From Lacrimispora xylanisolvens (GTDB lineage: Bacteria; Bacillota; Clostridia; Lachnospirales; Lachnospiraceae): a stretch of DNA of 64,000 nt. Shown piece by piece: positions 9,873 to 21,010 of this stretch. Numbering within the stretch: position 1 is the stretch's first letter; every line of letters starts with the position of its first letter. The stretch is taken from NCBI GenBank assembly GCA_017084465.1, contig CP070896.1:1364001-1428000 (forward strand). Direction: 5' to 3'. The notes under the pieces were generated by a model. That model ran no database searches. It saw only the letters and a program-made list of their open reading frames with translations, and was not told the DNA's origin. A program made the translations under genes and the position numbers.

Positions 9873-10193
9873 ATGGATGAAAATTACATACCGTTAAGGC
9901 TGGCACAGCTTCGGACTAAAAAAGGCATATCAGCCAGAGAAATGAGTCTTTCACTGGGACAGGCGGAAGATTACATCAGCGATATAGAATCCAAAAACAA
10001 CACACCATCAATGGACCACTTTCTATTGATTTGTGAATATTTAGGTATATCGCCAAGGGAATTTTTTGATGAAGAAAATCCAAACCCCATCCTGCTTCAT
10101 GAACTGATCACAGAACTGGAACCACTGGGGGACCAGGACTTCGATAATCTGCTAAATCTGCTGTTTGAAGGCCAGAAAAAAATAAGAGAATAG
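9873..10193 (+). CDS. XRE-family helix-turn-helix regulator
   Basis: 106 residues. The N-terminal half is a Cro/CI-type helix-turn-helix: LAQLRTKKGISAREMSLSLG, then DYISDIESKNNTPSMDHFLLIC. The C-terminal half is a short acidic helical tail (ELEPLGDQDFDNLLNLLFEG), possibly for dimerisation. The ATG at 9873 is preferred over that at 9864 because AAGGAG touches the latter and is 10 nt before the former. It is a single gene divergent from thyX-like and convergent with sbcC. The target is unknown; autoregulation is common in the family. Confidence 0.8.
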   Translation: MDENYIPLRLAQLRTKKGISAREMSLSLGQAEDYISDIESKNNTPSMDHFLLICEYLGISPREFFDEENPNPILLHELITELEPLGDQDFDNLLNLLFEGQKKIRE

Positions 10194-10203
10194 CGAAAAA
10201 AGC

Positions 10204-10242
10204 AAGCGGGATACTGACTTTTAAGTTCCCAGTCTCCCGCTT
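10204..10242. terminator. Bidirectional terminator between the XRE gene and sbcC
   Basis: AAGCGGGA pairs with TCCCGCTT, with inner CTG/CAG pairs, between two convergent genes whose stops lie within 11 bp on each side. An A-run precedes and T-rich bases follow, so it can serve both strands. Confidence 0.65.
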
Positions 10243-10252
10243 CCACCACTTA

Positions 10253-13200
10253 TCAAAGGCAGGACAGTTGATCTAACTCCCACCGGATTTTACTGCCGCT
10301 TTCGTTTTTTAAAACGATCAGTTTCTTATCAATCTGTTCTTTTAATTCACTTACATGGGAAATAATTCCTATGAGTCTGTGTTCTCCCGCAAGTTCCAAA
10401 AGTATCCGCACTGCTCTTAATCTGGATTCCTCATCTAAGGATCCGAAGCCTTCATCTATAAACATGGCATCCATCCGCACATTTCCTGCTGTCCTCTGAA
10501 TAATATCTGCCATCCCAAGAGCCATGGCAAGTGCTGCCATGAAAGATTCTCCTCCAGACAATGTTTTTACATCACGCAGCTGCCCGGTTGACAGACTGTA
10601 AACGTCAAGATCCAGTCCAACCTCTCCCTGTCTTCCCAGTGCATTTAAATCCCGGCACTGCAGTAAAAACTCACCATCAGACATAATCTTTAACCGCTTA
10701 TTGGCGGCATGTACCATCTGGTTAAAATACTGACGCTGTACATAAGTCTGAAAATCCAGACTGACGGATAGCTTTCCATTGGCTGTCTGGTTTAAACTGT
10801 GATACAGCTGGTATTGCTTATCAAGTTCTTTCCGTTCCTTAAATAGCTTTTTTAAATTACTCTCAGTCCGCTCTGTACGGCTTTTGATCCCTGCTATTTC
10901 TGCCAATTTTAACTGGATTAGTTTTTGTTCTTCCCTTAAGACGGCAGCTTCTTCCTCCCAGTGTGATGTATCGATTCTTTCCCTGCCTTTGGTCTCATCT
11001 TTGTACTGGTTATAAATCGTCCTGGCAGTGAGACAAGCCTCCTCATAGCCACGTATTTCCTGCTGCCAGGCTGTCCGCTGTTCCGAAGACATCTTTGCCT
11101 TCTGATAGTCCGTTTCATCAGAAAATCCCAGTTCGTGAAGCAGGGAATCATAAGCCTCTTTTGATCTCTCCTGCGCCATTAGAAGGGTCTCTCTGTTCTC
11201 TTTTAATGAAGCAAGACGGCCTCTTTTCTCCTGTTCCTCTTCTGATAACAGAAGAAACTTTTCATTTGCCTGTTTCTCCTGGGATAGCAGGAGTTCTCTC
11301 CTGTTTTTTAATTTTTCCAGCTGAATTTTGGCCTGCTTTTCATCTGGGTAAGGAAGATTCTTTTCTAATTGTTCCCGCTGTGCAAATAAAGCAGAATTCT
11401 CCACTTTCTTATCCTGCCACTCACTTCTAAGCTTCTCCCTTATCTGCTCCAGCTCTGTCATACGAAGCGCATCCGTTTGTCTGTTTTCAATCAGTTCCTT
11501 TAAATCGGCTTCCGCTTCTTTTGCTTTCTTTTCTTCCTCCTGTGCTTTTATTAACAGGTCTTTGTTTCCTTTTCTTCGAGTAAAAAACGCTCATCCATTA
11601 AATCCAAATCAGTGCATGGATCAAACCATAAACTGGCTTCTTTCTTAATCCATTCTTCCTGGTGCCGGCAGCTTTCATATCGTCGTATGGTAAGAAGTGC
11701 TGCTTCAGATCGTCGTTCATTTGCCTGATCTCTTTTAATCCTGGCTTCATCTACCATTTCAGCTGTGATGCTGTCATCATTAAACTTCGCTTTCTGTGGG
11801 TGGTGGATGGAGCCGCATACAGGACATGCAGTTCCTTCATTTAAATCCTTTGCCAGCAGGCCCGCCTGATGTTCAAAAAAGCTTTGATAGAGAGTGGCAT
11901 ATCTGGACTGTGCTTCTTCGTATTCGGTCTGTGCCTCCTTCTCTGAAAGCCTTAATTGGGATACTTCCAGCTGAACTTCCCTGTACTGTTTTAATGCCTG
12001 CAGAAGGTTTTTTAAAGCTTCTTCCTTTCTCGTATACTGGCCTGTAAGCTCCTTTAAGTCAGAAAGTTTTGCAGCAGCAGCTGTCAGAGACTCCTGTCTT
12101 TTTTCATATTCTTTTAAGCGAAGGCTGACCCTTTCCAGTTCTTTTTCTGCTTCCAAAAACCGTTTCCGGGATTCCTCCTCAACACTTTTTTTAATCCGGC
12201 ATAGTTCTTCCATCTTCTTCCAGTCCTGGTACAGAGGCATGGAAGAATTAAGCCTGTCTAATAAAATAGTAAGCTTTGGAACTTCTTTTTCTGATGCTTC
12301 CTGGCTTTCCACCGCAGCTTTCTTTACTACGGCAAGTATTTCCCCTGCCTTTTTAAGTTCTTCTTCAAGTTCTGCTTCCCGTTTCCCTGCTGTTTCCCAG
12401 TCTTTTTTTCTGTCCTTATACTGCATCTCTGCCGTATATGCTTTTTCTGCCCGTTCACCTATGGCAAGGCGTTCTCTTTTAAGCTCCCAGCCTTCACTCT
12501 GAAGTCTCAGTGTCTCCATTCGGTCAGCGGCCTCATTTAATTTATCAAACAGCCGGTTCTGTTCCATAGCCTGATTTCGTTTACGTTCCACGCTGGAAAG
12601 AGTTTCACTGCTTTTTTCCCTCTCCTCAGAAAGCTGCTTTTCTTTTTGGTAGATTTCATCAAGGATAACAGATACCTGTTTTATGATCTCCTCAATTTTC
12701 GTTTCTGGAAATTCCAGCAGCTGTAACCACTCTTCCTTATGTATACTGTCATGCAAAAGCTCCAGGTTTCCAGTCTCATGAGCGCAAAGCTTCCTGTTGT
12801 CCTCCAGCTTTTCTGCATAGAAATTATTTTTTTCCTTTAACTTATACTGAATCCGGCTGTAAATTCCCGTATTGAAAATTCTGGAAAAGATTTCTTCTTT
12901 CTTTTGAAGTAGCCAGAAGAAGCTTTAAATAGTCTCCCTGTGCAATCATTGCAATCTGAGAAAACTGACTTAAATCCACTCCTATAATTTCTTCTATCTT
13001 CTGGTTGATATCCCGGATATTTCCGGCAAATTCTAATCCAGTTGGAAGAATCAGAGAAGCTTTTGCAGGAACTGAGATTTTTGTATATTCTCCGTCTTTG
13101 TTTTTCCTCTTACTGCTTCTTAAATAGGAAGGACTTCTTGTAATTTCATAGGTTTCCCCCTGTTCCAAAAAGCGGAAGGTAACAAAAGTCTCCCTGTCAT

Positions 13201-13414
13201 CGTCTGCATACTGGCTGCGCATCATGGAGGGTTCTCTTCTCTGTCCGCTGGTTTCTCCAAAAAGAGCATAGGAAAGAGCATCAAAAATTGTGGTTTTACC
13301 AGAGCCGGTGTCTCCTGTGATGAGAAAAATTCCATGACCTGCAATCTGAAAATCCACCGTTTCCAGATCTTTGTAGGAACCAAATGCCGACATGGTCAGT
13401 TTCAGCGGTTTCAT
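10253..13414 (-). CDS. sbcC: Exonuclease SbcC, ATPase subunit of the SbcCD nuclease (two frameshifts)
   Basis: About 1,053 residues, the usual size. SbcCD is the bacterial Mre11-Rad50 complex that cuts hairpins and processes double-strand ends. The N-terminus has Walker A GDTGSGKTT (about residues 34-42) and a Q-loop region GDYLKLLLA. Long coiled coils flank a zinc hook, CPVC in GTACPVCGSIHHP. The C-terminus has the signature LSGGESFMAALAMALG and Walker B AMFIDEGFGSLDEES. One-base shifts fall near 12870 and 11570. The start codon overlaps the sbcD stop (ATGA), indicating coupled translation of the two subunits. Confidence 0.9.
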
Positions 13415-14583
13415 AATCCCTCCTCCTCCTTTGCTTCCTGTACAATTTTTTCCATGACCTCATAAGCTTCCTTTGTCATCTCTTCCCCGCTTACAGCCTT
13501 ATAAAACTGCTGGAACGCTTCCAGTGGATTTAATACCGAAACACGCTCCTCTTCCTCCATCATCTCTTTTCCCTGGTGCGCACATTATCCACTTTCAGTT
13601 CCAGCAGATAATCATAAACTTCCTTTAACTGTTCCCTGATCCGGTATGGCTCGTCCTCATCGGTCAGCGTGACACTGACAAAATCATGCCGGTTTTTATC
13701 ATCTGCACGGCTTAGAACTTCCTTTAGTGTTCCTCTCTCACGCCTTACATCCTGAATTCCCCCAAGTGGAAGAATTTCTAAAGCAGGTAATTCCCCCTTT
13801 GCTCCCATTTCTATGACAGTGATCCCTTTTCTGTGGTGTTCCTCACTGATGGAATATTTAAAAGGAGTGCCGCAGTAACGGATCCAGTCTGTTGAAACCT
13901 TTTGGGGACCGTGAAGATGTCCCAGTGCCACATAGTCAAAGGGAGGAAGCACGGAAACATTTACCCGGTCCAGACCGCCTGCAATTATGACCGCCTGTTC
14001 CGATTCACAGGTTTCCGGGTCTGTGCTTCCTCCAGTATAGAACTGATGGGACAAAAGAACATTCCGCTCTCTGGTGTCTATGGATTCTCTTGCCAGAACC
14101 TCTTTAATGGCATTCTCATATCCTTCCGGCTGACTGTCGGGAAATAAATTTCTTACATAACCAGGCTTTAAAAAAGGCATCAGATAGAAATTAACCGGAC
14201 CGTATTGATCGGATAGGACCACCTTTTTTAAGTATTCGTTCTGATTTTGGGGCGGCATCACCGACAAATGAATGGAATGCTTCTCCAGAAAGGGACCTGC
14301 ATAGGAAAGACGTTCCGGAGAATCGTGGTTTCCTGCAATAATCAGAACAGAAGGCTGGGGGGTTGATCATGGAAAGGGCATTTAAAAATCCCCCAAACAG
14401 GGTATAAGCTTCTGCCGATGGAGCTGTCTTATCATAGATATCACCGCAGATTAATATTACATCGGGTTTTTCGGTAACTGCGTAATTAACAATCTGGTTT
14501 AATACAGCCTCCTGATTTTCTTTCAGGCTGTAACCATTTAACTGTTTGCCAATATGTAAATCGGACAAATGAAAGAATTTCAT
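13411..14583 (-). CDS. sbcD: Exonuclease SbcD, nuclease subunit (two frameshifts)
   Basis: About 390 residues of the Mre11-type metallophosphoesterase family. Metal-binding motifs are visible: FFHLSDLHIGKQL (DxH), ILICGDIYDK (GD), the GNHDSPERL motif restored by correcting a shift in the C-run near 14357, and YVALGHLHGPQ (GHxH). A second one-base loss near 13565 separates the tail, which ends KIVQEAKEEEGL. The ATG at 14583 matches the family start MKFFHLSDLH and has GGGGG 7 nt upstream. It works with the SbcC ATPase encoded immediately downstream. Confidence 0.9.
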
Positions 14584-14653
14584 CCTTCTGCCCCCTTTCA
14601 CTTTTTATCTATCATACCATATGGTCGACGAACTGTTACCTGCTTTATAACCT

Positions 14654-15938
14654 TTATGGGTTTAACGGCTCCATGGAAGACACACAGTATACATTTACAT
14701 TCTGATTCCAGCGGCTGTTAAAAAATATACGGTCTCCAGAGTGACTGTATATCGGATGGGGATGGGCGTCCTGTCCCAGCCAGTCACTTTCATGTTTACA
14801 AAGGGGAATCCATTTCAGTTCTCCGCCATCCCAGTCGACCAGTACCCGGCAGATATATTCCGCATCTTTTTTATGAGGATCCGGCCCGTTATCTGTGCTG
14901 TTTTCTCTTGTTTTTTTTACTTCCCATGGATATTTGAAATAGCCGTCACACACCAGATTTCCGGCATGATCCATGGTGAAATGTCCATAAGCATTATAAC
15001 TGTCAGGAAGGGCAATTTCCCAGTATTTCCCGGTGCCCAGCTCATATTTGCCAACCATGGCCGGGCCACCTTCATAGCCTCCATGATAGATAATGCTTTC
15101 CCCGTCATCACTCCACATCTCGTGGCAGACCCAGTCGTTTCTGCTTCTTAAATAGCCACCGGGTCTCCCCAGCGTATCACTTCCTTCCCTTCTAACAGGG
15201 GTCAGCGTGTCCCGGCTATGATCATAAAGCCAGATTCTGCGGATTCCACAGTCAAAAAGAGGCCCATTCGTGATTATACATAATCAGATCCGAATTTTGC
15301 GAGTGAAACTGTACATGGGTAATCCAGCACTTTTCTACCACTTTCTCATACACCATATCGCCCGTATGGGTATCATAGACACATAAGTAACTGTTTAAAT
15401 TTTCTTCCTGAACCCGTCCATCAATATCATAAACCGGTCTTTTGTCCAGTCCGGAACCCTCCGTTTCCGGATCAAAATCCAGACATCTGCCATCTGTCAT
15501 GGGAACACAGAGATATTTTCCATCTGAACTGGCATGGGTGAATGCGGTCATTCTTCCTTCCGGCACGGTATTTAAAACAGTCACAGTACCAGTTAAATCT
15601 GCCTTACAGATCTTATCATCCTGGATAAAGTAAACCATATCCCTTTTGCTGTCCAGGCACACACTGGCTTTTCCCAGCCCCTGACCAGATGTGCCGTCAA
15701 AATACACATAGCTCTTTAAAATCCCCTTTTTATTCTCAGTCAGAAACCGTTCCTCACCTGTCAGTAAATTTTTGACCATAACATTGGGGTTTCCTCCCTT
15801 GTCACAGATCATATAGATCCTCTCGTCTTTCTCGCTGATGGACGATGAGGTGAAATACAAAAGCTGAGTATTATAAAGATCCCTATCTCCCGCACCTCCG
15901 GTCAGCATGCGGCCATTTAGTATCGATTGTTCCATCAT
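14654..15938 (-). CDS. Oligogalacturonate lyase-like seven-bladed propeller protein (one frameshift)
   Basis: About 427 residues resembling family PL22 oligogalacturonide lyases, cytoplasmic enzymes that split short unsaturated pectin fragments. Blade motifs include DRDLYNTQLLYFTSSSISEKD, DGKYLCVPMTDGR and, near the end, a metal-site-like HPHPIYSHSGDRIFFNSRWN. WITHVQFHS, YNHEWAS and WVCHEMWSDDG add further histidines. A one-base insertion in the A-run near 15259 splits the gene. No KDG-pathway or pectate gene is adjacent, so the true substrate is uncertain. The gene stands alone with an upstream AAAGGGAGGG. Confidence 0.7.
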
Positions 15939-16014
15939 GTTATTACAGTCCCTCCCTTTTATCTGTACCAAGTATAGCATAGCTTTTGTTATTTGTTCCA
16001 GATAAATAACATAA

Positions 16015-16053
16015 AATCAGGGTCAAAAACCACCCGTCGGTTTTCAGCCCTGA
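16015..16053 (-). terminator. Terminator of the chemoreceptor-cheW operon
   Basis: ATCAGGG-CAAAAACC pairs with GGTTTT-AGCCCTGAT around a short loop. It lies 14 bp past the cheW stop on the minus strand and is followed by TTTTATG. Confidence 0.75.
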
Positions 16054-16066
16054 TTCATTTCTCCGT

Positions 16067-16582
16067 TTATCTTTCTGCCAAAGCCAGTACTTCAAACTCT
16101 TCTTTACTAAGAAGTTTTTGAATATTTAAAAGAAAAATTATTTTTTCCACACCGCTTTCCGTTGGTACTTTTAAAATACCTGAGAAACAGCCGTTTAAAG
16201 ATTCATTTTTAAAATAGGGAACCGGTAAAATTTCTTCCTGCAGCACCTGGCATACCGCTTCAACTCCATCAACAATAAATCCAAATAAACTGTTAGAGAT
16301 CTTTGTTATAATGATACAGTTCCTGTCATTATAATCTTTTGCCTCTCCTCCAAGCTTTTGTCGTAAATCCACAGCTGGAAAAACATTGCCTCTCAAACTG
16401 ACCACGCCTTTTACGTAAGCTGGAGAGTCTGGAAAATGTGTAATCCTTTGTAATCCAACAATCTGCACAACACAGGTAATGGAAAGACCGAGCAACCGGT
16501 TATCTGCCCAAAATGTCAGGTATCTGTCTTTTAAGGTATCCGGATTTCCCTGATGGTGAATCCGCAATTCCTGCCTTTTCAA
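16067..16582 (-). CDS. cheW: Chemotaxis coupling protein CheW
   Basis: 171 residues with a CheW fold linking chemoreceptors to the CheA kinase. Conserved pieces include YLTFWADNRLLGLSITCVVQIV, the core ITHFPDSPAYVKGVVSLRGNVFPAVDLR, and NCIIITKISNSLFGFIVDGVEAV. It is transcribed directly after the chemoreceptor gene, 28 bp away. CheA, CheY and flagellar genes are not in the window, so this may be a satellite receptor/adaptor pair. Confidence 0.9.
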   Translation of the reverse strand: MKRQELRIHHQGNPDTLKDRYLTFWADNRLLGLSITCVVQIVGLQRITHFPDSPAYVKGVVSLRGNVFPAVDLRQKLGGEAKDYNDRNCIIITKISNSLFGFIVDGVEAVCQVLQEEILPVPYFKNESLNGCFSGILKVPTESGVEKIIFLLNIQKLLSKEEFEVLALAER

Positions 16583-16610
16583 CCTTCATTTCCCCCTTAT
16601 TCCTGAAACA

Positions 16611-17953
16611 TCAATACTTTACATAGGAACCTGGTGATACATGCCTGGTATTGTCAGAAATCCTTCCTGACTCTGTCCTGCCATGACTGGTATATTCCTC
16701 ATGCAACTTGAATTTTCTAACTTCCTGCTGCAGTATTTCTGCCTGGGCAGCAAGCTCTTCACTGGCTGCAGAGCTTTCTTCCGCAGTAGCCGCGTTGGTC
16801 TGAACAACTGCAGACACCTGAGACAGACCCTGATTGATCTGTTCAATTGCTCCCGCCTGTTCGGTGGACGCTGATTCAATTTCATTAATTGCCTGTTCCA
16901 CCATCTGGGCCTTATCTTTCACTGTAAATAGCAGCTTTAGTGTATCATCAGCCAGACGCTCCCCATGAGATACCATTGCTACCGACTTTTGAATCAGATC
17001 AGCTGTCTGCTTTGCAGCATCCGCTGATTTTGCTGCTAAATTACGGACTTCATCAGCAACTACTGCAAAACCTTTTCCAGCATCACCGGCACGGGCAGCT
17101 TCTACAGCAGCATTAAGAGCAAGAATGTTGGTTTGAAATGCGATATCCTCCACAAGCTTGGTAATCTTAGATATTTCCTGGGAAGAATCACCAATCTCTT
17201 TCATGGCAGCATTTAACTCCTGCATATATTCGTTGCTTTCCATAACACCCTGACCTGCCTGATTTACATAATCAGCTGCCTTCTCAACACTTCTGGCATT
17301 TTGTTGCCTGATCAGCCACATTTCCAATGGAAGCATTTAACTCTTCCAGAGTTGCTGCCTGTTCTGTTGTTCCGCTGGACAGAGCCTGGGCACCGTCAGA
17401 GACCTGCCCTGATCCGGAATTGACCTGTTCTGCTATGGTAGTAATGGAAAAAGCCAGATTGTGAAACTTTTCAACTAATTCTGCAAGCGCTTTCCCAAGA
17501 ATGTCCTCTTCGGAGCGAATGGCTACAACAGTTGTTAAATCACCGTCAGCGATTGCCCTTGTCGTCCGGGCCAGTTCAATATTGTTAATAATCATCTTGT
17601 CAAAGGCACTGGCCAGACCACCAACTTCATCTTTCCTGGAAGCCCAGCCTCTTTCTTTTTCACCTGCGATTTTCAACTCCAAAATCTCCCACAGCCACCA
17701 TACTGGCAAATGTCTCAAATATATAAAGGGGATAGGCAATAATATCTGACATATAACTGGAAAGATATAAGGAAAGAATCACAGAAACAACGAAAATTAA
17801 TGCAATTACAATTATGATAGCTACCACATTTCTGGTAAAATGCAGCACTGTAAAAATACCTGCACCTGCAGTAATCATGGTAAATGCAACAACTAGCAGA
17901 TAGCTGATTAACAGTTTCTTTGCAACTTTTAAATCCTCAAACCACTTTTTCAC
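16611..17953 (-). CDS. Methyl-accepting chemotaxis protein without an extracellular sensor domain (two frameshifts)
   Basis: About 447 residues. The signalling tip is intact: [20 protein letters not shown] and [18 protein letters not shown]-like region follows the membrane part. Two hydrophobic segments near the N-terminus (about residues 14-38 and 43-65) are separated by only a few residues, so there is no room for the usual periplasmic ligand domain. One-base shifts fall near 17690 and 17302. The start is GTG at 17953 with AGAGGGA upstream. The protein probably senses via its membrane or cytoplasmic part, or through a partner. It may be controlled by the inverted-repeat region upstream. Confidence 0.85.
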
Positions 17954-18092
17954 TTTAACATTCCCTCTTTCATTTATTCCGGATGACTGGATCCGGTCTC
18001 CTCTTTTGTATCCGCCTGCAGTTAATTAAATATCATTGAACACCTCCGTTTTCTCTGTCTTTTTAAGCCTCTACATACTTGGAAACAATCTT

Positions 18093-18111
18093 CGCAGTAT
18101 ATCTCATACTG
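18093..18111. repeat. Left arm of a 19-bp inverted repeat
   Basis: CGCAGTATATCTCATACTG is an exact reverse complement of 18434-18452. The arm is itself a dyad (CAGTAT, 5-nt spacer, ATACTG), like an operator or a tyrosine-recombinase core site. Confidence 0.85.
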
Positions 18112-18370
18112 TGTCTCAGACTGTGAAACATAAGATTAATGGCTGTTTCCGGGATACTGACGGTTTTAAAGACGGCGTATAGAATCGATGGCTATTTAAT
18201 TAATATGGGGAACAAAAAAGGAGGAGAAATCATCCCTAAAGCGATATTGAAGTATCATGTGGGGTCTCTGACGGCGTTCTGCTATTAATAAAAAAATATT
18301 ATGTAATATTTTAATTAAATTTCTAACATTTTCTTTCAATTATCCTTTGTTTCACTGTATAAACTGTTGT

Positions 18371-18399
18371 TTGACAAAGAAATGTAATTACTTTATAAT
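18371..18399 (+). promoter_or_regulatory. Perfect consensus sigma-A promoter inside the inverted repeat
   Basis: TTGACA at 18371 and TATAAT at 18394 are separated by exactly 17 bp. It fires rightward, away from the chemoreceptor operon, and no gene lies downstream on this strand before the hairpin at 18501. Confidence 0.8.
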
Positions 18400-18433
18400 G
18401 AGAAATGTCGAAATATATATAATTTTGCAACCG

Positions 18434-18452
18434 CAGTATGAGATATACTGCG
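18434..18452. repeat. Right arm of a 19-bp inverted repeat
   Basis: CAGTATGAGATATACTGCG, the reverse complement of 18093-18111. One mismatch and one further match extend the identity outward. Confidence 0.85.
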
Positions 18453-18500
18453 CAAATATTTATATTTATGCACTACTTTCTGATTTTAATTTACGAAAAA

Positions 18501-18538
18501 GCCTCCGATGAAGATTATCATTAATCTTCATCGGAGGC
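18501..18538 (-). terminator. Terminator of the malic enzyme-transporter operon
   Basis: A 17-bp perfect stem (GCCTCCGATGAAGATTA and its complement) with a 4-nt loop. On the minus strand TTTTT follows. It could also end a short plus-strand transcript from the promoter at 18371. Confidence 0.9.
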
Positions 18539-18563
18539 TTATCTTATTTCTCTATCATTCTAT

Positions 18564-19840
18564 TTAAAATAATATCTGTATCAGTAAACTGGCGACGATC
18601 AGGATAAGCGCACCGCAAATTCTGGTGGCGATCTGCGCAAATGGCAGAAGTTCCATTCTCTTTGCTGCTGAAAGAACTGCGATATCTCCTGTTCCACCCA
18701 TGTTGGTTGTGCAAAGTCCGGCAGTAATTGCGGACTCCACCGGGTAGAATCCAACCAGATGACCACCGATTCCGGCACCTAAGGATACACTTCCAACTAC
18801 TACAAATACTAGAAGCAGATACATAGGGCTTACTGCCTGGGCAACTGCACCTAAATCGATCATTGATATTCCAATACCGACTAAAAGTGCGCTGGTCCAG
18901 TTTTCATAACAAACTGAGACCACTGGCGGGCGGAATCTTCAAATTTTACCGGAATAATACCGCATGCTTTACTGATAGCCACAAGAATAATCATCCATGC
19001 ATAGGAATGAACTGCAGGAACAAATTTACTAATAATAACACCCAGTAAGAAGAAAAACATAGCGGTAATCATACCGATTCCCAATTCTTCCAGAGTGACA
19101 GCTGAGTTGCTTTTTTCATTCATGTCAGAATTGTGGTTTCTCATAAGACGGCCATTACCAGTCAGAGAAGGTTTTACTTCACCAAGCTTTGCCAGAAGAC
19201 CAGCACCTACAATTGCCATGACATTACCAAGTGTGGAGGCTGGGATCATTCGTGATATAATAGCAGCTTTATCTGTCTGCAGTGCTTCTGCATACATACC
19301 GGATAACGGAACTACTCCGGCACCCATTCCGCCTCCCATCATGGGAATTGCCACATACATGATGGCATCTACAAAACCATATCCAACCAATGCTCCCACT
19401 GCGCCAACACTTAAGATTGCCACAGTCATGGCACAAAGTGCAACCGGGAGAAAACGTACAGCCGCTTTTAATAAAAGAGTACGGTCCATACCAAGAATAC
19501 TTCCGGTAATTAAGGCTGCTATGTAGAAATTTAAAAATCCAGTCTTATTCATAAACTGATCTACATTTTCCACTACATCCGTTGGAATCAGACCCGCATA
19601 CACCAAAGCTGCAGAGGCAAAGATGCACACAATTGCACCGCCACCCAAAAAGGTTTTTACGATTGGAAGGTTATTACCAATGATATTAAACAATCCACCA
19701 AAAACCATCATAACCAGTAAGGCGCCGATCATGCCGGAGGGAAGCCACTTCATGGCAATTGAAACTGCGGTAATTGCGGTAAATCCAAGATAAATAGGTA
19801 GTGGAATGCCGGATATTTTAATGCTTTTTACTTTATCCAT
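18564..19840 (-). CDS. 2-hydroxycarboxylate (malate/citrate) transporter, CitS/2HCT family (one frameshift)
   Basis: About 425 residues, the usual size, with around 11 hydrophobic segments. The two family hairpin motifs are visible as IPMMGGGMGAGVVPLSGMY and CTTNMGGTGDIAVLSAA. Members are sodium- or proton-coupled symporters, or citrate/lactate exchangers. A one-base shift near 18905 separates the last quarter. The gene starts one base after the malic enzyme stop. That neighbour, and the DcuS/CitA-like sensor divergent from it, suggest malate as the likely substrate. Confidence 0.88.
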
Positions 19841-19841
19841 T

Positions 19842-21010
19842 TTATTTTACAACCCCCTGCTCCACCGCTTTTTGCTTCACCGCTTCAGCAACTGCTTTTG
19901 CAACACGTTCATCAAATGCACCTGGTATGATGTATTCCTCTGTCAGTTCTTCTTCCTTTATAATACCTGCAATTGCATAAGCAGCTGCTATCTTCATCTC
20001 TTCTGTGATATCCGTTGCTTTTGCGTCAAGGGCTCCCCGGAATATTCCCGGAAATACCAGTACATTGTTGATCTGATTTGGGAAATCGGAACGTCCTGTT
20101 GCAATAATTCTTGCTCCGCCTTCCTTTGCTTCATCGGGCATGATCTCTGGTGTTGGATTTGCCATTGCAAATACAATTGGATCCTTTGCCATAGAAGCGA
20201 CCATCTGTGTAGTCACGATTCCTGGAGCGGAAACACCGATAAAGATATCTCTTCCTTCCATAATATCTTTTAATTCACCATGTTTGTTTTCCGGATTGGT
20301 AACCTGAGCCATCATCTTCTGAGCGTCATTCATCCACTCTTCGCCTTCTGCCAGAGCACCCTTTATCAACCAGAATCACATCTTTCATTCCAATGGATAA
20401 TAAGAGCTTGCAGATTGAAATACCGGCAGATCCTGCTCCGTTGATCACTGCTTTTACTTCATCGATTTTCTTTCCAACAACCTTTAATGCATTGATGATA
20501 CCCGCAGATACCACAATGGCTGTTCCATGCTGATCGTCATGGAATACCGGAATATCCAGTTCTTCTTTTAAGCGGCGTTCTATTTCAAAACATCTTGGTG
20601 CGGAAATATCTTCTAAATTGATGCCTCCAAAACCCGGCGCAAGATAGCGGACTGTTTTGATAATTTCTTCTGTATCTTTTGTATCGAGGCAGATAGGGAA
20701 TGCATCCACTCCGCCAAATTCTTTAAAAAAGAATGGATTTGCCTTCCATTACAGGCATTGCTGCTTCAGGGCCGATATCTCCAAGTCCCAGTACAGCCGT
20801 TCCGTCTGTAACCACAGCAACCAGATTTCCTTTTGCTGTATAACGGTATACTTCTGATTTATCATCTCTTATTTTTCTGCATGGCTCCGCCACACCCGGT
20901 GTATAAGCAGTGCTTAAATCTTCTCTGCATTTTACTGATACCTTTGATATTACTTCGATTTTTCCTTTGTTTTTTTCGTGAAGCTCCAGTGCAAGTTTGT
21001 TATAATCCAT
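19842..21010 (-). CDS. NAD(P)-dependent malic enzyme (two frameshifts)
   Basis: About 389 residues of the short bacterial malic enzyme type without a phosphotransacetylase tail. It decarboxylates malate to pyruvate with reduction of NAD(P). Conserved blocks: [15 protein letters not shown] with the catalytic tyrosine, [22 protein letters not shown], metal-site [15 protein letters not shown], the nucleotide loop [18 protein letters not shown], and [10 protein letters not shown]. One-base shifts fall near 20728 and 20355. It heads a two-gene operon with the carboxylate transporter, coupling uptake to breakdown. Confidence 0.92.

Larger units (their letters stand above)
17954..18563. other. Large intergenic region with inverted repeats and a consensus promoter
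   Basis: Contains a 19-bp perfect inverted repeat (18093-18111 and 18434-18452) enclosing a 322-bp segment, a perfect consensus promoter on the plus strand, and the convergent citS-type terminator. A 49-codon reading frame at 18139-18288 on the plus strand (ending KYHVGSLTAFCY) has no ribosome binding site and is not called as a gene. Confidence 0.6.

Noticed and set aside
18139..18288. 49-codon plus-strand frame in the chemoreceptor upstream region
   Set aside because: No ribosome binding site, no clear family, and it lies inside the inverted-repeat segment. A decayed gene fragment cannot be excluded.
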